The translations under genes were made by a program, and so were the position numbers. A stretch of 21,139 nt of DNA from Didymodactylos carnosus (Eukaryota > Rotifera > Eurotatoria > Philodinida > Philodinidae). The stretch covers positions 1 to 21,139 of the forward strand of contig CAJNOQ010003176.1 in NCBI GenBank assembly GCA_905250885.1. The letters are read 5' to 3'. Each line of letters starts with the position of its first letter. Positions within the stretch are counted from its first letter, which is position 1. Below are positions 10,415-20,641 of the stretch, in pieces. The notes beneath the pieces were generated by a model, which was given only the letters and a program-made list of their open reading frames with translations, was not told the origin of the DNA and did no database searches.

Positions 10415-12338
10415 ATGGGAGTAAGTTGAAGGTGGTTTCAAAAATTTCAACTCAATTCTGTTTGGAACCACTGTTGCAGAAGAAAATAGCATTGATAATC
10501 CCTTTAATATATCATAAAAGTGTATTAGCTGTTTTGATACTGCAAAAAGCTCATCTGATTTCTAATTTTATTTCCCATACCATTCTTCGTCTGCCAACAA
10601 ATTCAGATCTTTGTGGAGTACAATTATGTTCTGAAGAATTACCACTTTTCTTTACGATTGTCGTAAAGGCAGTTTCTTGAGTTTAGTTGAAATTCCCAGT
10701 GGTTCTTGTTTTGGAAAGTTGGTTTACTTTTTAGAATTCATTCACATTCGTAACGTTTACTTTCGTTCTTTTTCTAGTACCGTGGTATTCGTAAACATTT
10801 GAAACGTCTTCATGCACCTAAACATTGGATGTTGGATAAACTGGGAGGTGTTTTTGCTCCAAAACCCTCGTCTGGTCCGCATAAAACTCGGGAGTGTTTA
10901 CCAGTAATTATATTCTTAAGAAATCGTTTGAAATATGCATTGACATACGATGAAGCAAGAAAAATATGCAAACAACGTCTTATTAAAATTGATGGAAAAG
11001 TCAGGACAGACTTTTTATTTCCAGCTGGATTTATGGGTAAGCGGTAATTCTTTTAAACACAGATGTCTCATAGATATCCTAAATTGAATGATTTGTGGCG
11101 AAGATTTTTCCAGAACTTTAACATTATGACTAAGTATAGTTTTCGTAGACGAATACAATATGATGCACTGTATGTTTCAGTGTGTTACACAGATGGCTTA
11201 CACAAGCTTTTTAAAGAAAAGTCAGAGCTCACAATTTGAGTATAGGAGTTTTTGCTTACCGTTTTAGATGTGATTACAATTGAAAAAACTGGCGAACATT
11301 TTCGTTTGATCTACGATGTTAAAGGACGCTTTTGTGTTCATCGTATTCAACCAGAGGAAGCCAAAGTGAGTAGCGAAGTATTCATATATTTGAGTGTTTG
11401 TATACATACGTTTATATTTCTTCCGTTTCAGTATAAACTATGCAAGGTAAAATCTGTTCGTATGGGTCCAAAAAAAGTTCCTTTTTTAATAACACATGAC
11501 GCAAGAACAATCCGATATCCAGATCCACATATAAAATCAAATGATACGGTACAAGTTGATATTGCTACAGGAAAAATTCAAGAATCAATCAAATTTGATA
11601 CTGGTAAGTTTGACATACTCAAATAATTAGCAAAATATTCCGTATGTTTTGCCAATTCATTAGTCTTTCTTGAAACATAGGTTTAGTAGCTAATGTTTTA
11701 TAATAGAGGTGAGAACAAAAAGGTTTTTGAGTAACTGTCAATCTTCTTACTGGTGCACCTGCTTCTTTTATTATTGTTCGGTTCTGTTCTCAACAAGTAC
11801 TGACTATTTTCATTCTTTGTAGGAAATGTTGTGATGATAACAGGTTAGTCATATTTGTAGTAGCATTCAAAACATCATAATATTGTGTGTGTTCTTGTTC
11901 AAGGTGGTCACAATTTGGGTCGTGTTGGTATAATTCAATCTCGTGAACGTCATCCGGGGTCATTTGATATTGTTCATGTTAAGGATGCGAGCGGACACAC
12001 ATTTGCCACTCGGTAAGGAATATTCAACTATTAGAAAGAAGTTTACTATTACAGTGCATTCAACCTCTTTTTATATTTTTCCATACATCAGACAGTTATG
12101 CACGTATTGTAGCTTTTCACGCGTGCTGCAGAAGTACGAGATTATGTTATCTATCTTATGTAGAATTAATTTATTAAATAACTCGTTTCATTTTTGTACT
12201 TATCTCTGTTTTAGATTAGCTTATGTATTTGTTATTGGTAAAGGCCAAAAACCATGGGTATCATTACCAAAAGGAAAAGGTGTACGTTTAACCGTAGCAG
12301 AAGAAAGAGACAGACGATTAGCTGGAAAAGGGCAGTAA
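10415..12338 (+). CDS. RPS4: 40S ribosomal protein S4 (eS4)
   Basis: This is a structural protein of the small ribosomal subunit. Seven coding exons with closing phases: 10415-10420, 10778-11036, 11268-11365, 11432-11603, 11823-11843, 11904-12012, 12215-12338. Together they give 262 residues (human RPS4X 263). Near-universal blocks are present in order: [48 protein letters not shown] (S4-type RNA-binding domain), [49 protein letters not shown] (KOW-type region) and [20 protein letters not shown] near the C-terminus. The first coding exon holds only ATG GGA before gtaagt. A short first exon is common in ribosomal protein genes, but the resulting start [12 protein letters not shown] differs from the usual MARGPKKHLKR. 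Exon 5 is a 21-nt microexon (NVVMITG), required to complete the conserved block. No C-terminal extension is seen. Confidence 0.97.
10421..10777 (+). other. intron 1 of RPS4
   Basis: A 357-bp intron from gtaagt to tttctag. It carries an open frame (10426-10680) with no recognisable protein character. Ribosomal protein introns often host snoRNAs, but I could not find paired C and D boxes here. Confidence 0.75.
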
Positions 12339-12346
12339 TAAAAATT

Positions 12347-12352
12347 AATAAA
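12347..12352 (+). promoter_or_regulatory. candidate polyadenylation signal of RPS4
   Basis: AATAAA begins 8 nt after the RPS4 stop codon. Further AATAAA hexamers at 12490-12495, 12515-12520 and 12519-12524 are equally possible signals for a longer 3' UTR, and the sequence alone does not decide between them. Confidence 0.4.
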
Positions 12353-12757
12353 GAAAAACCATAGATGTTGTTTTTGTTTACAAATTGTTTTTGATTGTCC
12401 CGAGTTTATGAAACAAACAAGCAAGCAAAGAAAAACAAACAACATATTTTTTTGTAATCTTCTCTGTTTTAATCTGTTAAAAGAAATGAAATAAACACAC
12501 GCACAACAACAATGAATAAATAAATTAACAGCTCAAAAAGTCTTATTTTTATTTAAAGAAATAAGCCGACATGTACATGCTACCGGGATGCTGAAAAACA
12601 TATAATTTTTATATTTAAATGTCACAGTTGTTGACAAAAGATAAATTTCTTTATATTTCAAAGAGGATAATGCGATCTTCTGATTATCCCGATTATTGTA
12701 TTCCGACGTACAGCTTTGGCTCTTCAACAGCAAAATTTATTTAAACTGACATTTCTA

Positions 12758-12770
12758 TTTCTAATTATAG
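12758..12770 (+). promoter_or_regulatory. splice-acceptor-like site abutting the MSH2 start codon
   Basis: tttctaattatag directly precedes ATG at 12771, with a pyrimidine-rich lead-in. It could be the 3' end of a 5' UTR intron or a spliced-leader trans-splice acceptor. No matching donor in the upstream spacer stands out. Confidence 0.4.
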
Positions 12771-15700
12771 ATGTCTGTTGAAGAAACATTGAAAGACGCT
12801 GAGGATGACAATTCAGGCTCGAATGAACAAACTGTTGATCGTGATTTTATCGATATTTATAGAACATTGCCAGAGAAAGCTCCAGTGACAATTCGACTAT
12901 TTGAACGTGGTGATTATTATACGTTTCATGGAGAAGATGCTATTTATGCTTCGAAAGAGTTATTTCAAACATCAAATGCGATTAAATATTGGAAATCAGG
13001 TTAGAGGAAACAACTATATAAGAATAGAAATTCGATTCAATACTGTGACAGTATTAGTTGTAGTGAAAGAAGTGTTACTCCATTTGTTATTAGGCATCTG
13101 AGGCATATTTAATTACAGACATGATACTATTCTTTTTCTTCTATTAGATAGTGGTGGTCTATTGGAAACATGTAATTTAAGTAAAAATCAATTTGAAGAG
13201 ATGTTAAGAAAGTTATTATTAGTTAAACAATATCGAGTAGAAATATGGAATAGAAAACAACGATCTACTGAATGGACATTGGCTTTTCATGTAGGAAAAG
13301 ACAATAAAGAATGATATGTATGTGAAATTTCATTCTCTTTTAGGGTTCGCCTGGTAATCTGTCGGCATTTGAAGATATCTTATTTTCATCATCATCAAGC
13401 CAGGGTCAAGCATCAACAGGAGTTATGGCATGCAAATTAGCTACAGAAGATGGACAAACGGTAGGCCATAGTCATAGAACATATTTCTGTCTTATAAAAT
13501 GAATGCTGTCTTTCTTTTTAAAGATAGTTGGTATAGCATTAATTGATGTTGAAACTTATACGATGAAAGTTTGCGAAGTGAATGTTACCAGTCATTATTC
13601 AAATCTGGAAGTACGCACAAAATACCATAACTGAGAATTTGCAATTTCATTTGTTCTATTGTTTATAAACTACATTGTTTTGCTGAATTTTAGAGTATAT
13701 TAGTTCAATTGGGTCCAAAAGAATGTTTACTTCCATCTATCGGTGCAACAGATGAAAATTATCTACAATTGAAGAAGATCATTGAAAAATCTCAAGTATT
13801 AGTTACAGAAAGACCAAAAAGTAACGTTATTCTTGTAAATAGTCATTTGAAAGACTCATTTATTTTCTCTTTTTTTACAGATGAATTTACGTCTAAAGAT
13901 ATTGTACAAGATCTTACACGTTTATTGACGAAACGAAATGCAGATCAAGATGAGAGGAGAAACATTGCCGCCTTAAGTAAGTGCAAACATACTACCGCTC
14001 TGCCCTTATTTTTATGTACTTTCCTACTCTTTTTCTAGCTGAAGTACAAAAAGTACATGCAATGTGTTCATTAACAGCGGCTATCAAATTTCTTCAAGTA
14101 TGTACTTGCAAAAGTAAAAAGGGCTTTTTTTGCAAAATGTTTGTTAATGTTAGAAACGTAAAAGAACAGTTCACGATCGTTTTTGCCCCGCCAAATTTAT
14201 AAAGAGTTTATTCACTTATTGGTTGTACGACTCCATTTAACTTTTATTTTTTTGTTTTAGTTGTTATCAGACGATAGTCAGTTTAATCGCTTTTCATTAA
14301 AAACACATCAATGTGAACTTTATATGAGATTAGATACGGCGGCTACGATTGCATTACACGTATTTCCAGATGCACAACAAGATTATAGTAAGTTGATGTG
14401 TTGGGTATTTGGGTACTTTGGAAAAGTAATCGATTTGTTAGTAGTAAGTTGTTTTTAAATAGAAATTGTTTCTATTATCTAATGAATGTGTTTTACTGAC
14501 GATGTAAATTATTAATGTGAGTTTAGTTAGAATGGTTAATACATCAAGAATATCTAATGAAGCATGAAGAATATATTCATATGTAACACTATTTTTGTGT
14601 AGGTTCAAATTCAAAATGTTCAAGTTTATATAGCTTATTAAATCGTTGTCGCACGGCTCAAGGACAACGTTTACTTCGTTTATGGCTTATGCAGCCTTTA
14701 ACAGATCAAGGAAAACTAAGTATATATATGAGAAACACACTCACTTATACATAACTAACTCTTTTTCTGTGACTTTAGATGAACGTTTAGATATTGTGGA
14801 ATTATTTATATCGGATGTAACTACTCGTACATATGTTTCTGAGAATTTTCTATCTCGTGTACCTGATTTTCTACGATTATTAAGAAAATTTATTAAGAAA
14901 AAAGCGAGTTTACATGTAAGTGGACTATTTGATCTCGATATTCTATTTTTCTTTGTGTAAATTATTTTTGTTTTAGGACTGTTATAAAATCTATTCAGCA
15001 ATAAGTCATATACCAAAATTAATCGAATGTTTAGAGCATTATGATGGAAATAAAAAAGCAATTCTTGAACATGTTTTTATTCAACCATTAAAAGTAGGTG
15101 GTAGAAATACTCGAAAATCTTTCAGATGTCGAGTTTTTTCAATTTTAAAAACCTTTTATTTCGTAGAGGATGATGATGAGAGACAATAAAAAATATATAT
15201 GCCTCGAAAATGTTTTCAAGTGTCACTTTAGTATATCTCTATAGTATGTGTTTTATTTATTTTTTTTCTAGGAATTAGTGTCTGATTTTGAAAAGTATTG
15301 TGAAATGATTGAAAAAACAATTGATTTAGATCGTGTTCAAAAGCATGAATATATAATAAAACCTGATTTCGATGAAGATTTGAAAGGTAACTTGAGAACA
15401 TCAATCGAGTGCTCTCATTGAAGAGAAGTTTATATATATATATGTTTCTAAAAAACTCATTAAACTATCTGATTAGCATAAATAAGTTTCAAAATCTCCT
15501 GTCTGTATTTTAAAACATAAGTCATGATTAGGTGTGTGTTGAGGTCATAGTGGGCAACCACTTGGACATTAGGTGAAAAAATGAAAGTGCACTTTTTCAA
15601 GATTCAAATAGTGTCAAATATACTTTGAAATACGAGCTGTCTATTGTCATAAAATTTTTTGTTCCAAGGACCATAGTTAGTCGGAAAATGCATTGTGAAA

Positions 15701-18700
15701 ATTTAGCTGAAAAACCTGATTACTAAGAGATAACAAGATGAAATCTGAAAACCATTTCTGAAAAGTTTCTACATAACGTTAAACTAGACGTTGCGGCCTA
15801 TCGATTCGAACCTTTTAATCCTAAGAAAAACAATATTTCCTTCTACGCTAAGTGTTTTCTCAAAAGGAGTGCTCAGTATAAGGAGTGCGCGAGCTTTAGC
15901 GAAAGTCCAAATTTGTACTCGAATATACACAGTACGAGTGTTTACTCGTGCTCACCCATCTTTGGTGGACATGCTCGCCCATCTTTAGTGTTAGAAAAGT
16001 GGTACGAAAGTCTCTAAACACTTTTATAGGTTTTCATATACGCTCTTTCCATAGGAATGGTTTTAAAACTTCCAAAGTATGTTCGTACTGGTTTTCCAGA
16101 AATCGGATCTCCGGAAAACCTGTACAAACATACTTTGAAAGTTCGAAAACTATATCATTGTATAGACCACATACGAAAACCTATAAAAAGAGTATTGAGA
16201 GACTTTCGTACCACTTTTCTAGAACATGTCCACGTGCCTAGCTAAAATTCTCTTTGCATATTAAGAGCCCGTAAGTCTAGATCTGTGCGGCGTGTAATAG
16301 AAGTTTTTCGATCAGCGGCGGCGATGGAATCTCATTAAAAGATTTTCCGCCGTCGTCGTCGGCGACTAAAAGAGGACCTCCACAAAACTTGAACGCCTTC
16401 GGTGGCGGCGCAAAAATCTAACTCATCCACTGACGGCGGCGCCGAAGTATTACAAAGAAATTTGACACCTTCGGCGGCAGCGGTGAGGCGTACAGGTCTA
16501 GGTAAGTCTGTATCCTAGTGCTACACATCTCTATAGTCTAGAATTTTCTTCACTTTGAATGATCAGCTCTCAGTCAAAGAAAAACTAAGGTGTAAAAAGG
16601 TTTTCCACTAATTTTTCTTCTTTCATTTATAGCTCATCGTGAAAAAATGTCTCGCTATGAATCTGATATTCAGTCGGATTATTATTCAATTTGTGAAGAT
16701 TTGGAAGAAGCTGGAGGTGAATCTGGTAGCAGTGCTAAAAAGAAACCACGGAGAAGTACAAAAAAAAAGACAAACAACGCTGATGATGATGACGATACGA
16801 TTGCTGATTCAAGTGGTGGCGTAGTTAAATTAGAGTATGATTCCAAACATAATGGTTATTATTATCGAATTGCACGAAAAGATGAATCGTGCTTAAGACA
16901 AAAAACATTGAAATACAAATATCAAACATTAGCAACAAAAAAAGAAGGAGTCTATTTTAGAAGTAAACGATTAGGTAATATTTTCTTATAACACACAGAT
17001 TAATCCTATAACATATAGTAAGGACTTTCACATTTTCTGAATTTGGAATTTTCGTGTCATATTGTAGAAGATTTGAATGAACATTATATGACGTCTCGTA
17101 TTCAATATGATGAAACTCAAAAAGCTTTGGTTGATGAAGTTCTTCAAATATGTTTGACTTATATGGATTCATTGCGATCATTGTTGGAAATATTATCAGA
17201 ACTAGATTGCTTCATATCATTAGCACAAGTATCGGCTCAATATCAATATGTTCGACCAAAATTCAGTGAAGAAAATAAAATTCATTTAGAAGACTCAAGA
17301 CATCCCTGTGTAGAATTACAAGAAAATATGCAATTTATATCCAATAATGTCACATTAGATAGAGAAAAACAACGTTTTCTAATTATTACTGGTATGTATA
17401 AGAGTTCTGTTTGAAAAACTTCATATATTTAACTAATGATTTTATTCTCGTTTTAGGGCCGAATATGGGAGGGTAAGGTATACCTTTTTTTGTAGAAATA
17501 ACCTTTGTAGCAACACACTAGTCAGTTTGCATTCTTCTAATCAACTTTAACTACGAAACAGTGACATAGTACTTTTTTTTCGAAACAATTTCTTATGAGA
17601 ATCTTTAACTCAGGACCGAATCATTTAGCTATGTCTTTTTGAGCATAATTTTTGTTTATTTTAGGAAATCGACGTATATCCGTCAAGTAAGTCCCGTTTT
17701 TTTTCCAACGATTGGAAAATTAGTAGACGGATAAGATACTCTCTTGCTAGGAATAAAATTATGGAGAAGGTGAAATATATTTTAATCTATCTAGCTATCA
17801 AATTTTTTTCTTTGAAAGGTAAAAACTGATGCCTGTTTCTTGCGTAGGTTGGTGTAATCATGTTAATGGCTCAAATTGGTTGTTATGTTCCTTGTAGTTC
17901 AGCTGAAATTTCAATTGTTGATTGTATTCTCGCTCGTATCGGTTCAAATGTAGGTTATTTGTAAATCAGTGTTTTCTCATCCATACTACTTTCTGCTATG
18001 ATTAATTACTTTAGGATGATTTGTCTCGTGGTGTTTCTACATTCATGTCTGAAATGCTAGAGATGTCAACAATATTAGATATAGCTACACAAAAGTCGTT
18101 ATTAATTATCGATGAATTAGGTCGTGGAACATCGACGTATGATGGATTTGGTCTTGCTTGGGCCGTTGCTGATTACATCTGTAAGCAAATTCAATGTTAC
18201 TGTTTATTTGCTACACATTTTCATGAATTGACATTAATCGAACAAGAAATGCCAGAGATAATTGAAAATTTACATGTTGATGCATTAGCTGACGAACAAC
18301 AATTAACGTTGTTATATAAAATAAAACAAGGCGTATGTGATCAAAGTTTTGGTATACATGTGGCACAATTAGCGCAATTTCCAAAACATGTTATTCAAGT
18401 ATGTTCAATGAACTTTCTAGCACTCTTCGTCATACAAACACGAGCTTGCTTTCTGACACTACTTTAGAAGGCTATTGATTCTGCTAAGAGCTGTAAGCTC
18501 TTAATTTCCATTAACTAATAATTTCTGCCAGTCCTGATTTGGTTTCGGCATTGTCTTTTTTATTTTTTGTTTATTTAGTTTGCTCAAAAGCGTGCAACCG
18601 AATTGGAAGAGTTTACAACTACGTCTTCATCAAAAAAAATAAAAGCGCATGATAATAAAGAAAATATTCACACGTTTGCTTCATCGGTGAGCATATTTCA

Positions 18701-18871
18701 CTAAAATGGCTGAAATTCCTACACATATCTTTGCCTGACTTCTAGGAATCTGTTGAAAGTGTCTGGAAAGATATTGAAGCATTAAAAACTCATACTGATT
18801 TATCGGTTACCGATGCAAAATCAATGATCGACAACATTTTGGAAAAAGCAACAAATTTAGGTCTCCTATAG
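12771..18871 (+). CDS. MSH2: DNA mismatch repair protein MSH2 (MutS homologue 2)
   Basis: MSH2 is the common subunit of MutS-alpha (with MSH6) and MutS-beta (with MSH3), which detect mismatches and loops in nuclear DNA. Twenty exons with GT-AG borders and closing phases: 12771-12999, 13148-13290, 13344-13460, 13524-13610, 13694-13820, 13881-13976, 14039-14097, 14261-14387, 14603-14719, 14779-14915, 14977-15093, 15272-15386, 16633-16974, 17068-17391, 17457-17472, 17665-17686, 17848-17949, 18015-18398, 18579-18686, 18746-18871. They give 964 residues (human 934). The N-terminal domain has [16 protein letters not shown], and the next exons have [13 protein letters not shown] and a connector with [11 protein letters not shown]. 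The core has [22 protein letters not shown]. The ATPase has Walker A GPNMGGKST (713-721), the signature region [12 protein letters not shown], Walker [17 protein letters not shown] (D792, E793) and the His loop ATHFHEL. The extra length is mainly a charged insert at about 518-553. The C-terminus is shorter and diverged but keeps the Leu/Ile-rich end expected for partner binding. All catalytic motifs look intact. Confidence 0.97.
15965..16233. repeat. long imperfect palindrome (foldback / MITE-like element) in MSH2 intron 12
   Basis: The left arm (about 15991-16103) and right arm (about 16108-16223) are reverse complements at roughly 80 percent by eye. Exact shared blocks include gaaaagtggtacgaaagtct, ttttataggttttc and caaagtatgtt. 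The arms are separated by only a few bases, near atcgga. Matching gtggacatg / catgtccac (15966-15974 and 16225-16233) lie outside the arms. The left flank also holds an imperfect tandem repeat, gctcacccatctttggtg then gctcgcccatctttagtg. Transcribed with the pre-mRNA it would form a hairpin of over 100 bp. No coding capacity is seen. Confidence 0.85.
16277..16501. mobile_element. non-autonomous DNA element with CTAG termini and 6-bp direct repeats
   Basis: This 225-bp segment begins ctagatctgtgcg and ends cgtacaggtctag. These are inverted copies with 11 of 13 bases matching. It is flanked on both sides by gtaagt (16271-16276 and 16502-16507), which fits a 6-bp target-site duplication. Its interior is GC-rich with CGG/CCG-type runs, unlike the AT-rich surroundings, and carries no open frame. 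It would be a MITE-type passenger moved by a transposase encoded elsewhere. The superfamily is not assigned. Confidence 0.6.
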
Positions 18872-20641
18872 GGAGAGAATGGTTAATTAAAGATAATTTT
18901 TTTTTAATACGACAGTCAGATATTTTATCGACCTACCTGTGATCAAATGAAATGTTTATTCTACTATTTTTGTACATATTATCTTTTTTGTTGGTCTTTT
19001 GTTGCTATTTTTTGATAAAAACATATAATGAAATAGAAGGTGGTGTTAATGTTGATGCTGACAAGCACTGACTATCAAAAGAATCTGTAGAAGTAGGTAT
19101 CAATAATCGGTTGCAACTCGTTAAGCTCATATACGTGAGCTAAAGTACCAATCTGAACGATGATGAGTATACAAAAAAAAAAGACAAAGCATGTATAGTT
19201 TCCAAAACAACTCAAGATCGTAAGTATTATTATATATTATTGTTGTACAAATGGAAATATAAAAATTTGAGCTCGAGATATTGAGTTTTCCCAGAGTTAT
19301 ACAAATTAGGATCAAAAAATAAATGTTCGTGCAACAAAGATTTTTCAGCCATGTTAAGTGCTAACAAGCTCGAGATGGTCTCAGAATATAGTCAAAACTT
19401 GGTGCTACAACTTATCATGTCCAACTTCATGAAACTATTTTTATTCAGCTTTTCCAAAGGTTTTCTACGTAAAAAATTGAAAAAAGTTTTGACTAACTTT
19501 TCGGAAAACTTCATTTTTCTCAAAAATTAGATTGAAAATAAAAAATTTGGCTCGGCTATGTTGTAGCGCCAAGTTCTGACTGTATTTTGAGACCATCTCG
19601 AGCTTATTCTCGAGCTTATAGCACCTACCATGGCGAAGGAATCTTTGTCGTCAGAACACTTAAAATTTAAAAAATTTTTAAGAAAAACACCATTGTTTTG
19701 TTAGTGCATTTTGAGGCTTATAATTTCTAAATAAAAATCATACAGAGTTGTACAGCGTCTTATTTTGACGACAAAACTTTGCTCTAGAATTTTACACCTT
19801 CAGGAAAAATAAATTACATTAGTATCGTGAAAAACACTAATTTTCGAATATTTTATTCTTGCGATTTTACGGAAAAACTTGTAAAACCGTGAAAAGTTAC
19901 TTCTGGAGCAGAAAATGATACAGATTCTGAAAGTAGAACTGGGGGCTATCTAAATCTGTATCCAAAAATCGATAATTTTGATGAAAATTGACTTGTTTTG
20001 ATTATCAGACGCTAGTGCAGACAATGTTTGGGCCCTAACGGTACAGTGCAACGACACTAACACAGTCCCATTTACCACTACAACGACGCTTATCCGTCAA
20101 TAGTGAAATCAACAGGTGTCTTTTTTCTCCGCGAATCTCATCTAATAATGGCAATGCTTTTTTTTATCAGCCAGGGTGCATAAATGCATACAATATCATC
20201 CGCTTTCGATATTGGATTATTGACACTATGGTCATTCGGTGTTCGGTTGCTACCACCAAACAACATTTTCTAATGTATTTATATACCGTAAATAGGGGTA
20301 AGAATTCTTTCTTGTTTGCAGAGAAAGAACTTCTAATTTTTTACTAAAATTAAACAGAAAAATAGCAGATTAGTTAAATAATTCATTAATGATAAAATCA
20401 ATATATGAAAAAACTTCAAATTAACGAAACAGAAACAGAAAAATCAATATACTTTCTCAAAAACTTCAAATTCTACGACTCTTGTTATGTGAGGACGAAA
20501 AAATTCGACTCTAGAAAAAAAAAAGAACGCATCATTGTTTTCCTGACTAAATATATTTCAATAAATATAAATACAAAAAAATAAAGAACTGACAGAATTA
20601 ATCGACCAAACTTAATTCAATTGATTTCATTCGATCAAGTG
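18872..20641. other. intergenic region between convergent MSH2 and the right-edge gene
   Basis: About 1.8 kb without a credible coding frame. It should contain the MSH2 3' UTR at its left end and the 3' UTR of the minus-strand gene at its right end. A foldback repeat occupies 19321-19660. The stretch 19680-20300 has some short internal repeats but no clear terminal repeats, and I see nothing else in it. Confidence 0.6.
19321..19660. repeat. inverted-repeat (foldback) element downstream of MSH2
   Basis: The left arm 19321-19411 and right arm 19560-19660 are reverse complements over about 90 bp. Exact shared blocks include aagctcgagatggtctca and gctacaac, with looser matches continuing outward through gccatg, caaagatt and tgttc. 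The central spacer is about 148 bp and AT-rich. The right arm has an extra copy of ctcgagcttat, a small tandem duplication. No transposase frame is present. Exact ends and a target-site duplication could not be fixed by eye. Confidence 0.8.

Larger units (their letters stand above)
12339..12770. other. RPS4-MSH2 intergenic region
   Basis: This 432-bp tandem spacer holds the RPS4 3' UTR with several AATAAA hexamers, then presumably the MSH2 5' region. No coding frame is credible. It ends in an acceptor-like sequence (tttctaattatag) touching the MSH2 ATG. Confidence 0.6.
15387..16632 (+). other. long intron 12 of MSH2 carrying repeat elements
   Basis: This 1246-bp intron separates exons ending ...GAT TTG AAA G|gtaact and beginning tttatag|CT CAT CGT. 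Most other MSH2 introns are 53-215 bp. The excess is explained at least partly by a long palindrome (15965-16233) and a GC-rich element (16277-16501). Open frames at 15791-15988, 15948-16241 and 16057-16245 are readings through the palindrome. Confidence 0.85.

Noticed and set aside
10421..12214. snoRNA genes in the RPS4 introns
   Set aside because: Ribosomal protein introns are common hosts, and small hairpins exist (for example near 11165-11185 and 12100-12130). I found no convincing C/D box pair or H/ACA arrangement; a covariance-model search would decide.
15791..16245. Overlapping plus-strand open frames in MSH2 intron 12
   Set aside because: They are readings through the palindrome arms, with no recognisable protein features and no fit to MSH2 phase.
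18886..18891. ATTAAA as the MSH2 polyadenylation signal
   Set aside because: It lies only 15 nt after the stop, is a variant hexamer, and such hexamers are common by chance in this AT-rich DNA.
19680..20060. A third foldback element
   Set aside because: Only short matches such as gctctagaa / ttctggagc were found; extended arms do not pair.
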